NCBI GenBank assembly: GCA_018883185.1
Contig: VEQP01000003.1
Span: 1 to 64,000 of the forward strand
Reading direction: 5' to 3'
From: Nevskiaceae bacterium
GTDB lineage: Bacteria > Pseudomonadota > Gammaproteobacteria > Steroidobacterales > Steroidobacteraceae
DNA: 64,000 nt
Shown here: in pieces, positions 27,899-37,230 of the stretch
How the letters are laid out: every line of letters begins with the position of its first letter
Numbering within the stretch: position 1 is the first letter of the stretch
Translations under genes and position numbers: made by a program
Notes under the pieces: generated by a model
The model's input: only the letters and a program-made list of their open reading frames with translations
Database searches by the model: none
Told to the model about the DNA's origin: nothing

Positions 27899-29023
27899 TT
27901 AAAGAGCGAGCGTTTGGCGCAGGGTGGTGCCGCTGGCGAGGCGATCGAACCCCGCGTTGATATCGTCCAGTTGCAGCGTCTCGGCCAGCAGCAGATTCAC
28001 CGGCAACCGCCCACTCTGATACCACTCGACGTAGCGGGGAATGTCACGTGAGGGAATGCAGCTGCCAAGGTAACTGCCCTTGATCGTGCGCTCCTCAGCC
28101 ACGAGCAGCGTCTGTGCGATCGAGAACTGGGCCTGGGGATGGGGCAGCCCCGCCGTCACCGTCGTGCCGCCGCGCCGCGTGATGCGATAGGCGAGTTCCA
28201 TCGCTTTGACCGAGCCTGCCATCTCGAACGCATACTCCACACCGCCCGAGGTCGCGGCGCGAATGGCCTCTGCGCAATCCACATCGGCGGCGTTAAAGGT
28301 GTGTGTGGCGCCGAGTGATCGGGCGAGGGCGAGTTTGTCGTCCGACAAATCGACGGCGACCAGCGTGCGAGCCTGCTGCATGCGTGCACCTAGCAGGGCC
28401 GCAAGACCGACGCCCCCCAGGCCGATCACCGCGACGCTGCGCTCGAGCGGCAGTTGCGCCGTGTTGATGACCGCGCCCGTTCCTGTGATGACGGCACAGC
28501 CGAATACGGCAGCCTCGGCAAAGCCGAGCGATCGATCGACTTTGACCACCGATTGGCGCGACACCGTGGTGTACTCGGCAAACGCCGACACGCCCATGTG
28601 ATGATTGAGTTCGGCTGCATCTCGTCGCAAGCGGCGGGCGCCGCTCAGCAGCGTTCCTGCCGTGTTGGCGGCGAGACCAGGCTCGCACAAGGCCGGACGG
28701 CCGCCCTCGCAGGGAGCGCAGTGGCCGCAGCTCGGTACGAAAGCGGTGACCACGTGGTCGCCGACGACGAGATCCGTTACGCCCGGCCCCACTTCCTCGA
28801 CGACTCCTGCGCCTTCGTGACCGAGCACCATCGGCAGTGGCCGCGGGCGGTTGCCATCGATCACCGACAGATCCGAGTGACAGAGCCCTGCAGCCCGCAT
28901 ACGCAGCAACACCTCGCCCTCGCCCGGAGGCAAGAGTTCGACATCGGCGACTTCGATGGGGCGGGAATCGGCGTAGGGCGCCGGAGCGCTCATGCGGGTG
29001 AGAATAGCAGCGCGGGTTTTCAT
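27899..29023 (-). CDS. Zn-dependent alcohol dehydrogenase (class III-like MDR)
   Basis: GLCHSDLSVIDG, GHEGAGVVEEVG, structural Zn motif CGHCAPCEGGRPALCEPG, GLGGVGLAALLGA. Confidence 0.9.
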   Translation of the reverse strand: MKTRAAILTRMSAPAPYADSRPIEVADVELLPPGEGEVLLRMRAAGLCHSDLSVIDGNRPRPLPMVLGHEGAGVVEEVGPGVTDLVVGDHVVTAFVPSCGHCAPCEGGRPALCEPGLAANTAGTLLSGARRLRRDAAELNHHMGVSAFAEYTTVSRQSVVKVDRSLGFAEAAVFGCAVITGTGAVINTAQLPLERSVAVIGLGGVGLAALLGARMQQARTLVAVDLSDDKLALARSLGATHTFNAADVDCAEAIRAATSGGVEYAFEMAGSVKAMELAYRITRRGGTTVTAGLPHPQAQFSIAQTLLVAEERTIKGSYLGSCIPSRDIPRYVEWYQSGRLPVNLLLAETLQLDDINAGFDRLASGTTLRQTLAL

Positions 29024-29068
29024 GCGCGGACGCTAAGGCTTCACGACAGATATGGCAACATTCAACCC

Positions 29069-29503
29069 ATGACGCGTTCACCTCCCCCCCACCGTGCGGA
29101 TTTCGCCTGTTTCCGGCCGATCGGTACCCGGTGGCTCGACAATGATGCATACGGCCATATCAACAACGTGGTGTATTACGCGTACTTCGATACCGTCGTG
29201 AACGCCTACCTCATCGAGCATGCCGGCTGTGACATTCGCCAGTTACAGGCCATTGGTGTCGTTGCCGAGACGGGTTGTCGATTTTTTTCGTCCTTGTCTT
29301 TTCCCCAACAACTCGAGGTTGGTCTAAGCATTGATCGCCTCGGTCGCAGCAGCATCACCTATCGGCTGGGTGTATTTGCCCAAGGTGCCGATATCGCTGC
29401 CGCGCAGGGCTCGTTTGTCCACGTCTACGTGGACAGCAGCACGCGCGAGGTCGTCCCTGTTCCCTCGATCATTGTGGAAGCAGTACAATCTTTGCTCATA
29501 TGA
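29069..29503 (+). CDS. 4-hydroxybenzoyl-CoA thioesterase-like hotdog protein
   Basis: In-frame start MTRSPPPHRADFACFRPIGTRWLDNDAYGHINNVVYYAYFDTVVNAYL. Confidence 0.88.
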   Translation: MTRSPPPHRADFACFRPIGTRWLDNDAYGHINNVVYYAYFDTVVNAYLIEHAGCDIRQLQAIGVVAETGCRFFSSLSFPQQLEVGLSIDRLGRSSITYRLGVFAQGADIAAAQGSFVHVYVDSSTREVVPVPSIIVEAVQSLLI

Positions 29504-30171
29504 GCATTGATACGATCAAGACGTTAATTGTTGTAGCGGTGGTCTTACCCGCTGCGCTCGTGATCATTTGGGCGCTGGCCTCGTGGGGTTGGCGCAAGAG
29601 CGGTGTGGATAAACCCTGGAGCTCACTCTCCAAGGTGTTTCACTGGACGATCGCTGGCAGCGTAGTGCTGACCACCATGATCATGTACTACATGATCAAT
29701 CTCGGTGACACCACCGTGCCGGAGATTCGAGCCGAATACAGTCGGTTGTTGAAGACGCACAAGTCCCTTGGTCTAGTCGTGCTGTTTCTCGTCGCCTTTC
29801 GCTTCGGCTGGAATCGTTGGCGCGCCCGACCGCCCGTCACCGAGTCACTGACGCCGCTGCAACGGCGCGCCTCGGCCAACATGCATCGCCTGTTGTATGG
29901 CTTCATGTTGTTCGTGCCCTTGCTGGGCTGGATGGCGTCGATGACCTACGGTGGCAAGACGAGCTTCTTTGGCTTATTTGAGCTGCCGGTGTGGCTGCCG
30001 AAGAACATCGAGTGGGCCAACGTGCTGCAACCGGCACATGTCTGGCTCGCTTGGGGAATGGTGGTATTGGTGGGAGTGCACTTCGCAGCCGCACTATGGC
30101 ACCACCTCGTGCGTCGCGATGCGACCCTAAAGCGAATGTTGCCGGAGCGGCGCGGCTCAGACGCTGCGTGA
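29500..30171 (+). CDS. Cytochrome b561 family protein
   Basis: Multi-TM with conserved His: WSSLSKVFHWTIAGSVV, LLKTHKSLGLVVLFLVAFR, NMHRLLYGFMLFVPLLGW, HFAAALWHHLVRRD; ATGA overlap with upstream gene. Confidence 0.87.
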   Translation: MSIDTIKTLIVVAVVLPAALVIIWALASWGWRKSGVDKPWSSLSKVFHWTIAGSVVLTTMIMYYMINLGDTTVPEIRAEYSRLLKTHKSLGLVVLFLVAFRFGWNRWRARPPVTESLTPLQRRASANMHRLLYGFMLFVPLLGWMASMTYGGKTSFFGLFELPVWLPKNIEWANVLQPAHVWLAWGMVVLVGVHFAAALWHHLVRRDATLKRMLPERRGSDAA

Positions 30172-30660
30172 TCGGGCGGCGCGCTCGAGGCGACTGATGC
30201 CGAGAGCGCCGCTGCGCACCACTTCCTGCAATTCCGCACCGCGGCCAAGTTCGGCGATGAACTCATCGACCTCAGCTTCACTCGCGGTGAGCTCGACAAT
30301 GAATCCATCGATGGCCGGATCAAGCACCCGCCCGCCCGCACGCACGACATAGCCGCGGACCGCATCTGCTTGCTCGTAGCGGACCTTGAGCTTCAGCAGC
30401 ACGAGCTCGCGCTCGAGATGTTCGCCTTGTGTCATGTCCTCGACGGCGACTACATCGATCAACTTGTTAAGTTGGTTGACGATCTGCTGGATGACCGAAT
30501 CGGAGCCGCGAGTCACGAGCGTGATGCGCGAGACGGTCGGATCGTCGGTGGCTGCCACCGAGAGGGACTCGATGTTGTAGCCGCGTGTGGAAAACAAACC
30601 GGCGACGCGGGTGAGCGCACCGGCCTCGTTCTGCAGGTGGATGGCGATGATGTGGCGCAT
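30157..30660 (-). CDS. ilvH: Acetolactate synthase small (regulatory) subunit
   Basis: MRHIIAIHLQNEAGALTRVAGLFSTRGYNIESLSVAATDDPTVSRITLVT is a classic ACT N-terminus of AHAS small subunit. Confidence 0.94.
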   Translation of the reverse strand: MRHIIAIHLQNEAGALTRVAGLFSTRGYNIESLSVAATDDPTVSRITLVTRGSDSVIQQIVNQLNKLIDVVAVEDMTQGEHLERELVLLKLKVRYEQADAVRGYVVRAGGRVLDPAIDGFIVELTASEAEVDEFIAELGRGAELQEVVRSGALGISRLERAARSRSV

Positions 30661-30733
30661 GGTTGAAGCCACAGCATATTGCACGAATGGCCTGAACTGG
30701 TAGTCTGGAAGGCCCCCCGCGTCCGTTTGCCGA

Positions 30734-32590
30734 GTGTCACCACCCATGCCCGCCTCTGCCCAAGCCGCCGCTCATCCCCGTGCCGGGACCACGATGACGG
30801 GCGCCGAAATCATCGTCCAAGTGCTGGCCGATGAAGGTACGACCACCATCTTCGGCTATTCCGGCGGCGCCATCCTGCCGACCTACGACGCCGTATTTCT
30901 CTACAACCAAGCGCAGACCGAAAAGGGCGCGCCGCAGATGCCGCTGATCGTTCCAGCCAACGAGCAGGGTGCGGGATTCATGGCAGCGGGCTATGCGCGG
31001 GCGAGCGGACGGGTCGGGGTGTGTCTCGTGACCTCCGGACCGGGCGCCACCAACACGGTGACGCCAGTGCGGGACTCCATGGCCGACTCGGTGCCGATGA
31101 TCGTGATCTGCGGTCAGGTGCCGACGGCAGCCATCGGCACCGACGCCTTTCAAGAAGCCCCCGTACCGGCACTGATGGGTTCGGTAGCCAAGCACATTTT
31201 CCTGGTCACCGATCCAACGCAACTCGAGGCTACCGTGCGCACCGCGTTCGAGATCGCCCGCACGGGGCGACCGGGCCCCGTCGTCATCGATGTACCCAAA
31301 GACGTCCAGAACTGGGTTGGCACCTTTCGTGGCGAGGGCGTGTTGCCGATCCCGGGCTATCGGAAGCGCTTGTTTGCCGCGACGCATGCAGCCATCGAGG
31401 ACGACGAGGCGGCTGAATTCTTTGCGATGCTGAGTGCCGCGAAGAAGCCACTGATCTACGCTGGCGGTGGGGTGATCAATGCCGGGGCCGCCGCTGCGCT
31501 GACCGAGTTCGCGAAGACATTCAACCTGCCCGTGGTCACCACACTGATGGGCATCGGTGCGTTCGATACGACAGATGCTTTGTCCATGCGCATGCTCGGC
31601 ATGCATGGCGCAGCGTTCGCCAACTACGCCGTCGATGATTGCGACATGTTGATTGCGCTCGGGTCACGATTTGATGATCGCGTCGCCGGCGTGCCGACCA
31701 AGTTCGCGCCTAATGCCCGGCGCATTGCCCACATCGACATCGACCGTGCCGAGATCAACAAGGTGAAGTCGGTTGACTGGAGCCACGTGGGGCAGTTGCC
31801 TGATGCACTCGAGACTCTGACCCGGTACGGCCGTCGAACGGGCTTCCGGCCGGATTACAGCGCTTGGCACGCGGCGCTGGCTGCATTGCGCGAGACGCAT
31901 GCCATGAACTACGACCGGCAAAGCGAGCTCATCCAACCGTATTACGTCATCGAGGAGATCAACCGGCTGACGCGGGGTGAGGCCATCATCGCCACAGGCG
32001 TGGGTCAGCACCAGATGTGGGCCGCGCAGTACTTCGATTTTCGGCACCCGCGCTTGTGGTTGACGTCGGGGTCGATGGGCACGATGGGCTTCGGTCTTCC
32101 CGCTGCCATCGGTGCGCAGTTCGCTCGGCCTGAGGCGCTCGTCATCGACATCGATGGTGATGCGTCGGTGCGCATGAACATCGGCGAGCTTGAAACGGTG
32201 ACCACCTACGATCTGCCGGTAAAGGTCGTGGTGCTCAATAATTTCGGCGATGGCATGGTCAAGCAGTGGCAGAAACTCTTCTTCAAGGGGCGCTTGTCAG
32301 CCAGCGACAAGTCGCTGCACAAGAAGGACTTCGTCAAAGCGGCGCAAGCCGATGGGTTCAAGTTTGCCGTGCGGCTCGAGCGCAAGGCCGATGTATCGCG
32401 CGTGGTGGAGGAGTTCATCCGCTATCCCGGCCCGGCGTTCCTCGAGGTCATCATCGATCCGGACGCCGGCGTTTATCCGATGGTGGGTCCCGGCCAGTCC
32501 TACGATGCCATGATCACGGGCGATTTCATTAAAGCCCGGCACAAGCAGCCGGTCGATGCAGTAGCGCCCGGCCCGTCGCAGATGTTTTGA
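30734..32590 (+). CDS. ilvB: Acetolactate synthase large (catalytic) subunit
   Basis: MTGAEIIVQVLADEGTTTIFGYSGGAILPTYDAVF...; ThDP motif GDASVRMNIGELETVTTYDLPVKVVVLNN; start may be GTG 30734, ATG 30747 or later. Confidence 0.94.
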   Translation: MSPPMPASAQAAAHPRAGTTMTGAEIIVQVLADEGTTTIFGYSGGAILPTYDAVFLYNQAQTEKGAPQMPLIVPANEQGAGFMAAGYARASGRVGVCLVTSGPGATNTVTPVRDSMADSVPMIVICGQVPTAAIGTDAFQEAPVPALMGSVAKHIFLVTDPTQLEATVRTAFEIARTGRPGPVVIDVPKDVQNWVGTFRGEGVLPIPGYRKRLFAATHAAIEDDEAAEFFAMLSAAKKPLIYAGGGVINAGAAAALTEFAKTFNLPVVTTLMGIGAFDTTDALSMRMLGMHGAAFANYAVDDCDMLIALGSRFDDRVAGVPTKFAPNARRIAHIDIDRAEINKVKSVDWSHVGQLPDALETLTRYGRRTGFRPDYSAWHAALAALRETHAMNYDRQSELIQPYYVIEEINRLTRGEAIIATGVGQHQMWAAQYFDFRHPRLWLTSGSMGTMGFGLPAAIGAQFARPEALVIDIDGDASVRMNIGELETVTTYDLPVKVVVLNNFGDGMVKQWQKLFFKGRLSASDKSLHKKDFVKAAQADGFKFAVRLERKADVSRVVEEFIRYPGPAFLEVIIDPDAGVYPMVGPGQSYDAMITGDFIKARHKQPVDAVAPGPSQMF

Positions 32591-32606
32591 GGTTGAGCGG
32601 CTCGTC

Positions 32607-33026
32607 ATGAAATATTTGCACACCATGGTTCGAGTGGCTGATCCCGAGGCGTCGCTGCGCTTTTATCGCGACGCCCTGGGTCTCGAAGTGCTGTCGCGCA
32701 AGGATGTTCCACAAGGTCGGTTCACGCTGATTTTTCTTGCGGCGCCGGGTGATCATTCCGCGCAGATCGAGTTGACCCATAACTGGGACCCGGAGGTGTA
32801 CGAGGGAGGGCGCAATTTCGGCCACGTGGCCTATGCCGTGCCGGATATCTACGCCACCTGCCAGCGCCTGCGCGATCACGGAGTGACGATCCTCAGGCCG
32901 CCTCGAGACGGGCGTATGGCGTTCGTGCGTTCGCCCGACGGGATTTCGATCGAGTTGCTACAGCATGGCTCAGCGCTGGCTCCCGCCCAGCCTTGGGCCT
33001 CAATGCCCAACACCGGCACCTGGTAG
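32607..33026 (+). CDS. VOC family protein (lactoylglutathione lyase-like)
   Basis: HTMVRVADPEASLRFYRDALGLEVLSR...FGHVAYAVPDIYATCQRLRDHGV...VRSPDGISIELLQ. Confidence 0.88.
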   Translation: MKYLHTMVRVADPEASLRFYRDALGLEVLSRKDVPQGRFTLIFLAAPGDHSAQIELTHNWDPEVYEGGRNFGHVAYAVPDIYATCQRLRDHGVTILRPPRDGRMAFVRSPDGISIELLQHGSALAPAQPWASMPNTGTW

Positions 33027-33046
33027 CGCTCGAGCCTTAGCGACTC

Positions 33047-33514
33047 TCAGGGTTTCGGCGCGGCCTTGATCAGCGCCTGCACCGCATCTGCGGTAGGTGG
33101 CAAACCCTCTACGCTTGCGACATGGGCGAGTACGCCGTGCTGCCACCTGAACGCCATGCCGGAGAGATAGCCGCCCGAGCCTGCTGATTGGGTGATCACG
33201 ACGACTTCCTCGCCGGGTCGGCCGTCGATCTCGGCAGCGAGTAGCTTGAGTAGCCCGCCGTCGCGCGGCCAGATGATGCCGCTGCGGAAATTGTCGTAGC
33301 GGAACTCCGGATCCCCTGCCGCATAGGCCGCAATGACCACGCTGCCGATACTGCGCGGCTCGACGAGCCCTTCGCTCGCCACGATGGTCGTGCCATCGGC
33401 CAGGCGTGTCTCGAGTTGCCGGGTGTCGATGCTGGGCGATTCGGCCGCAGGGGCCGCCGGCAGCATCAACAACGCCAACATGGTAATTTGCGTCGCGGTG
33501 AGGAGTCTGTTCAT
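33047..33514 (-). CDS. PliI-like (I-type lysozyme inhibitor family) exported protein
   Basis: Signal peptide; VEPRSIGSVVIAAYAAGDPEFRYDNFRSGIIWPRDGG...VVITQSAGSGGYLSGMAFRW resembles the PliI family pattern. Confidence 0.55.
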   Translation of the reverse strand: MNRLLTATQITMLALLMLPAAPAAESPSIDTRQLETRLADGTTIVASEGLVEPRSIGSVVIAAYAAGDPEFRYDNFRSGIIWPRDGGLLKLLAAEIDGRPGEEVVVITQSAGSGGYLSGMAFRWQHGVLAHVASVEGLPPTADAVQALIKAAPKP

Positions 33515-33542
33515 GGACCAAGCATGCCACAGTCGTGCCGCG

Positions 33543-34937
33543 ATGCGCCGCGGCGGTCGATTCGTTGGCCTGTGCCTGCTGCTGATGGCGACGTCGGGCT
33601 GCACCACCCCGAGCGCGTTTCTCGGTGATCCGATCACGCAGGTCGATTCGACGCGCGGCTACCGACTGGGTCCTGCGATCGAGGCGCGACCTTCTCCCGA
33701 CATGCTCGTCGTCGTCACTCTGTCGGGCGGCGGTAAACGAGCCTCGGCCATGGCCTATGGGCTACTGGAGCAGTTGGCGACAGACCGTCTTCGCTACGAC
33801 GGCCTGGAGAGGCGGGTGCTCGACGAGGTGGATGTCATCTCGGCGGTATCCGGTGGGGCGATACCCGCGGCCTACTATGCGCTGTACGGCGATCGGGTGT
33901 TTACCGAATTCGAACGCGGATTCCTGAATCGTGACGTCGCGGGTGGCTTACGCCGCCGAATTTTTTTTGATCCACGTAATTGGTTTCGTCTTGCTTCGAG
34001 CGAGTTCTCGCGGGGCGATATCTACGCCGAGTATTTTGACCAAAAACTGTTTCGCGGGGCGACCTACGCCGACTTGCTCAACGCGCGGCAGCGGCCATTT
34101 CTGATCCTCAACGCCACCGACATCGGCAATGCGGGCCGTTTTGACTTTACGCAGGATTCCTTCGACGTCTTGTGCATGAAACTCGATTCGTACCCCTTGA
34201 GTCGTGCGTTGGCTGCGTCATCGTCCGTGCCCGCCTTGTTCACGCCGATTACTTTGCATAACGAGGGCGGCCGTTGCGGTCATCGCCTGCCTGCTTGGGT
34301 TGGCGAGGCAATCAAGGCAGACGACCATGCTTCACGGCGCCATTTCCGCGCGAGCATTCTTGCTTCCAGAGCCGACGCTTCGCGATTTCCCTACCTGCAT
34401 CTCGTCGATGGCGCGCTAAGCGACAACCTCGGCGTACGTGCCCCGCTCGATGCGCTGACTGACGAAGATGACCCGAGCGGCTTACAGCGCTTGCTCGCGC
34501 AAGGTGCGATACGCACAGTAGTGTTCATTTCTCTCAATGCGTCTGACTCGCAGGCTGAGCGCATTGCGGGGTCTCGCCAACCGCCGGCGCTGTTCGACAT
34601 GTTGCGCCTAATGGGTACGGTGCCGGTCGATCGGTACTCCGTCGAAAGCAAAGTGCTGTTGCAACAGACGCTTGAAGCTTGGAGCACGCGTCTCGATGGT
34701 GGCGCGGGATCGAACGGACTGTACTTCATCGATCTGGAACTCGATGCGCTGCAGAGCGATGCGCGCTACGGGCGACTGACGCGCCTCAAGACCTCCCTCA
34801 GTGATCCTCCTCGGGACATCGCGGAGTTGCGTTGTGCAGCCAAGGTATTGCTGAGCAATGCCGTGGAGTATCAGCGACTGATCAAAGAAAAAGGGGGGCA
34901 GCATTCGCTACCCCCCTCGTGTGTTGCCGCGCCCTGA
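33543..34937 (+). CDS. Patatin-like phospholipase lipoprotein
   Basis: Start MRRGGRFVGLCLLLMATSGC (lipobox); TLSGGGKRASAMAYGLLEQL, SAVSGGAIPAAYYALYG, VDGALSDNLG. Confidence 0.88.
   Translation: MRRGGRFVGLCLLLMATSGCTTPSAFLGDPITQVDSTRGYRLGPAIEARPSPDMLVVVTLSGGGKRASAMAYGLLEQLATDRLRYDGLERRVLDEVDVISAVSGGAIPAAYYALYGDRVFTEFERGFLNRDVAGGLRRRIFFDPRNWFRLASSEFSRGDIYAEYFDQKLFRGATYADLLNARQRPFLILNATDIGNAGRFDFTQDSFDVLCMKLDSYPLSRALAASSSVPALFTPITLHNEGGRCGHRLPAWVGEAIKADDHASRRHFRASILASRADASRFPYLHLVDGALSDNLGVRAPLDALTDEDDPSGLQRLLAQGAIRTVVFISLNASDSQAERIAGSRQPPALFDMLRLMGTVPVDRYSVESKVLLQQTLEAWSTRLDGGAGSNGLYFIDLELDALQSDARYGRLTRLKTSLSDPPRDIAELRCAAKVLLSNAVEYQRLIKEKGGQHSLPPSCVAAP
34885..34916 (-). terminator. Rho-independent terminator for the minus-strand gene 34956..35549, inside the 3' end of the convergent patatin CDS
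   Basis: Minus strand reads GGGGGG-TAGCGAATGCTG-CCCCCC followed by TTTTTCTTT. Confidence 0.7.
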
Positions 34938-34955
34938 CGGCGCAGACTGACGTCT

Positions 34956-35549
34956 TCAGTTATTACAAAGGATCTTGACCTTGCGGATCGCAAGATCGAT
35001 GGCCTCTGCCGATGTGGCAGCCACGAGTTGGTCCTTGGCCAGTGAGCACTCAGAAGCCTCGCTCTGGAATTCCGGTTGCAACTGCGTCACCACTTTTTGG
35101 GAGGCTTTGTCGCAGACTTCCATCGACACGCGACGGATGTTGTTGGTTTGACCTGCTTCTTCCACGACGACGCAATCGCCTACCATGATCCCCGTCTGGT
35201 CGCTCACGATACGGATTGAACTGCTGGGTCCCGTGCGCACGGTGTAGACCATGCCGTCGCGGCTGCCTTGCGCAGCGTTGGCGATCATCGCACCGGCCCC
35301 GGCGCCGATGATGGCGTTACGCGCCTTCTTGCCGTCTGATTTACCCGATGCCGACAGCAAGCCCAAGGTGCCACCAACGAGGACGCCCGGTGCGGCGTTG
35401 GAGTCGAGCCGAGTGCGATCGGCGCGCTCCACCGTGCCGGTGGTGATGCGGGCCGCGGCGCCGGGCTTGCCCTGCGCGAAAGCGGCGATGGGCAGCACAC
35501 AAGCGGCGAGACTTGCGATGAGCAAACGTGAAGTGATTCCCATGGTCAT
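34956..35549 (-). CDS. Exported glycine-zipper protein
   Basis: Signal peptide; GVLVGGTLGLLSASG...NAIIGAGAGAMIANAAQG glycine-zipper segment. Confidence 0.7.
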   Translation of the reverse strand: MTMGITSRLLIASLAACVLPIAAFAQGKPGAAARITTGTVERADRTRLDSNAAPGVLVGGTLGLLSASGKSDGKKARNAIIGAGAGAMIANAAQGSRDGMVYTVRTGPSSSIRIVSDQTGIMVGDCVVVEEAGQTNNIRRVSMEVCDKASQKVVTQLQPEFQSEASECSLAKDQLVAATSAEAIDLAIRKVKILCNN

Positions 35550-35570
35550 GCGATATATCCTCTGCGGTGG

Positions 35571-37085
35571 TTACCAAGTCATCGAGATGCCCTTGGTCTT
35601 GAGATACGGTTCGAGCCCTTCTTTGCCGAACTCGCGACCCCATCCGGACTGTTTATTCCCGCCGAATGGCATCGCGGGGTCAATGGCGGCGTGCATATTC
35701 ACGCTGACCTGACCCGAGTCTATTTTACGCACCATCTTCATTGCCGTGCCAAGGTCGCGTGTCCACACGCTGCCCGAAAGCCCGTAGATCGTCGAGTTCG
35801 CCGCGCGCGCCACACTGTCGAGATCCTCGTCACCAAAGGTTTGCACGCAGAGTACGGGCCCGAAGATTTCGTTCTTGACCGGTGTCATGTCGTTACGCGT
35901 GCGCGCGAGTACGGTCGGCTCGAAAAAGTATCCCGGGCGTGTGGGTGTGTTGCCGCCGCAGACGACTTCGGCGCCTTCTTTGCGACCCGCATCGACGAAA
36001 CCGGCGACACGAGTGCGTTGCTCCGCCGAGATCAGCGGACCGAACTCCGAGCTCGGATCGAGTCCCGGGCCGATCTTCATGGCCCGCGCCACGGCAGCGA
36101 CGCCCTCAACGACCTTATCGTGGATCTTTTCGTGCACGAAGAGTCGTGTGCCCGCCATGCAGTTCTGGCCTTGCAGGAAAAAGCAGGCCCGTGCCGCCCC
36201 CGGAATCACCTGCTCGAGATCCGCATCTGCGAAGACGACGACGGGCGACTTGCCACCGAGTTCGAGGGTGACTTTCTTCAAGTTGCCGGCCGCCGCTTTG
36301 ACGATCAGCCTGCCTACTTCGGTGGATCCGGTGAAGGCGATTTTGTCGACGCCAGGATGTGCCGCCAGCGCGGCGCCGGCGTCTTCGCCATAGCCATTGA
36401 CGATGTTGATCACGCCATCGGGAACGCCCGCCTCCTGACACAGTTCCGCCAGACGCATGGCGGTGAGCGGCGTGAGCTCAGCCGGCTTCAACACCAGCGT
36501 ACAGCCGGTAGCGAGTGCCGGTGCGATCTTCAGCATCACCATTGGTAAGGGCGAGTTCCAGGGCGTGATGGCGCCGACGACGCCGATCGGTTCGCGCAGC
36601 GTGAAGGACAAAGCTTCGCCCGGTAACTTGCCCTGCGGTGCAGCCGGGATCGTTGCGCCTTCAATCTTGGTGGGCCAGCCTGCGTAATAGCGAAAGAACT
36701 CCGGCACCACCATGCCGCACACATACTGCGCGAGCGGGGTGGGCAGGCCGTTGTCGAGGATTTCGAGTTCGCAGAGTTGCTGGAAATTTTGCTGTACGAG
36801 GTCAGCGATCTTCCACAGCACTGCACTGCGCTGCGCTGCGGTGAATCGCGACCAGGGCCCCTCGAAGGCCGCTCGCGCGGCGCGCACGGCCGCATCGATC
36901 TCCGCGGCGCCTCCTGCTGCGCAGCCGGCGATGCGCTCGCCCGTGGCGGGGTCGTGGATATCGATCAGCGCGCCATCAGTCGGGTGAACCCAACGCCCGC
37001 CGATGAAGTGGCCGTGCTGACGAGCGAGAAATGCGAGCGTCGCGGGGGACAAGGCGGGGGCGGAACTGATCGATGATTCATTCAT
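35571..37085 (-). CDS. NAD(P)-dependent aldehyde dehydrogenase
   Basis: Internal start MNESSISSAPALSPATLAFLARQHGHFIGGRW; TPWNSPL, FTGSTEVGR, ELGGKSP, GQNCMAGTR. Confidence 0.93.
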   Translation of the reverse strand: MNESSISSAPALSPATLAFLARQHGHFIGGRWVHPTDGALIDIHDPATGERIAGCAAGGAAEIDAAVRAARAAFEGPWSRFTAAQRSAVLWKIADLVQQNFQQLCELEILDNGLPTPLAQYVCGMVVPEFFRYYAGWPTKIEGATIPAAPQGKLPGEALSFTLREPIGVVGAITPWNSPLPMVMLKIAPALATGCTLVLKPAELTPLTAMRLAELCQEAGVPDGVINIVNGYGEDAGAALAAHPGVDKIAFTGSTEVGRLIVKAAAGNLKKVTLELGGKSPVVVFADADLEQVIPGAARACFFLQGQNCMAGTRLFVHEKIHDKVVEGVAAVARAMKIGPGLDPSSEFGPLISAEQRTRVAGFVDAGRKEGAEVVCGGNTPTRPGYFFEPTVLARTRNDMTPVKNEIFGPVLCVQTFGDEDLDSVARAANSTIYGLSGSVWTRDLGTAMKMVRKIDSGQVSVNMHAAIDPAMPFGGNKQSGWGREFGKEGLEPYLKTKGISMTW

Positions 37086-37230
37086 GATGGACTCCTGCTG
37101 ATGCGATGGATCGTATGCCGCACCATCGTTGATCGTGCGGGCCTCGCGGCACAACGTCCGGTCAGTGGCCGCATAAATCCGCGGCTGCGCATTGAGTCGA
37201 CCCCTCGCTTGCCGGTAGGCTGCACGCCCC

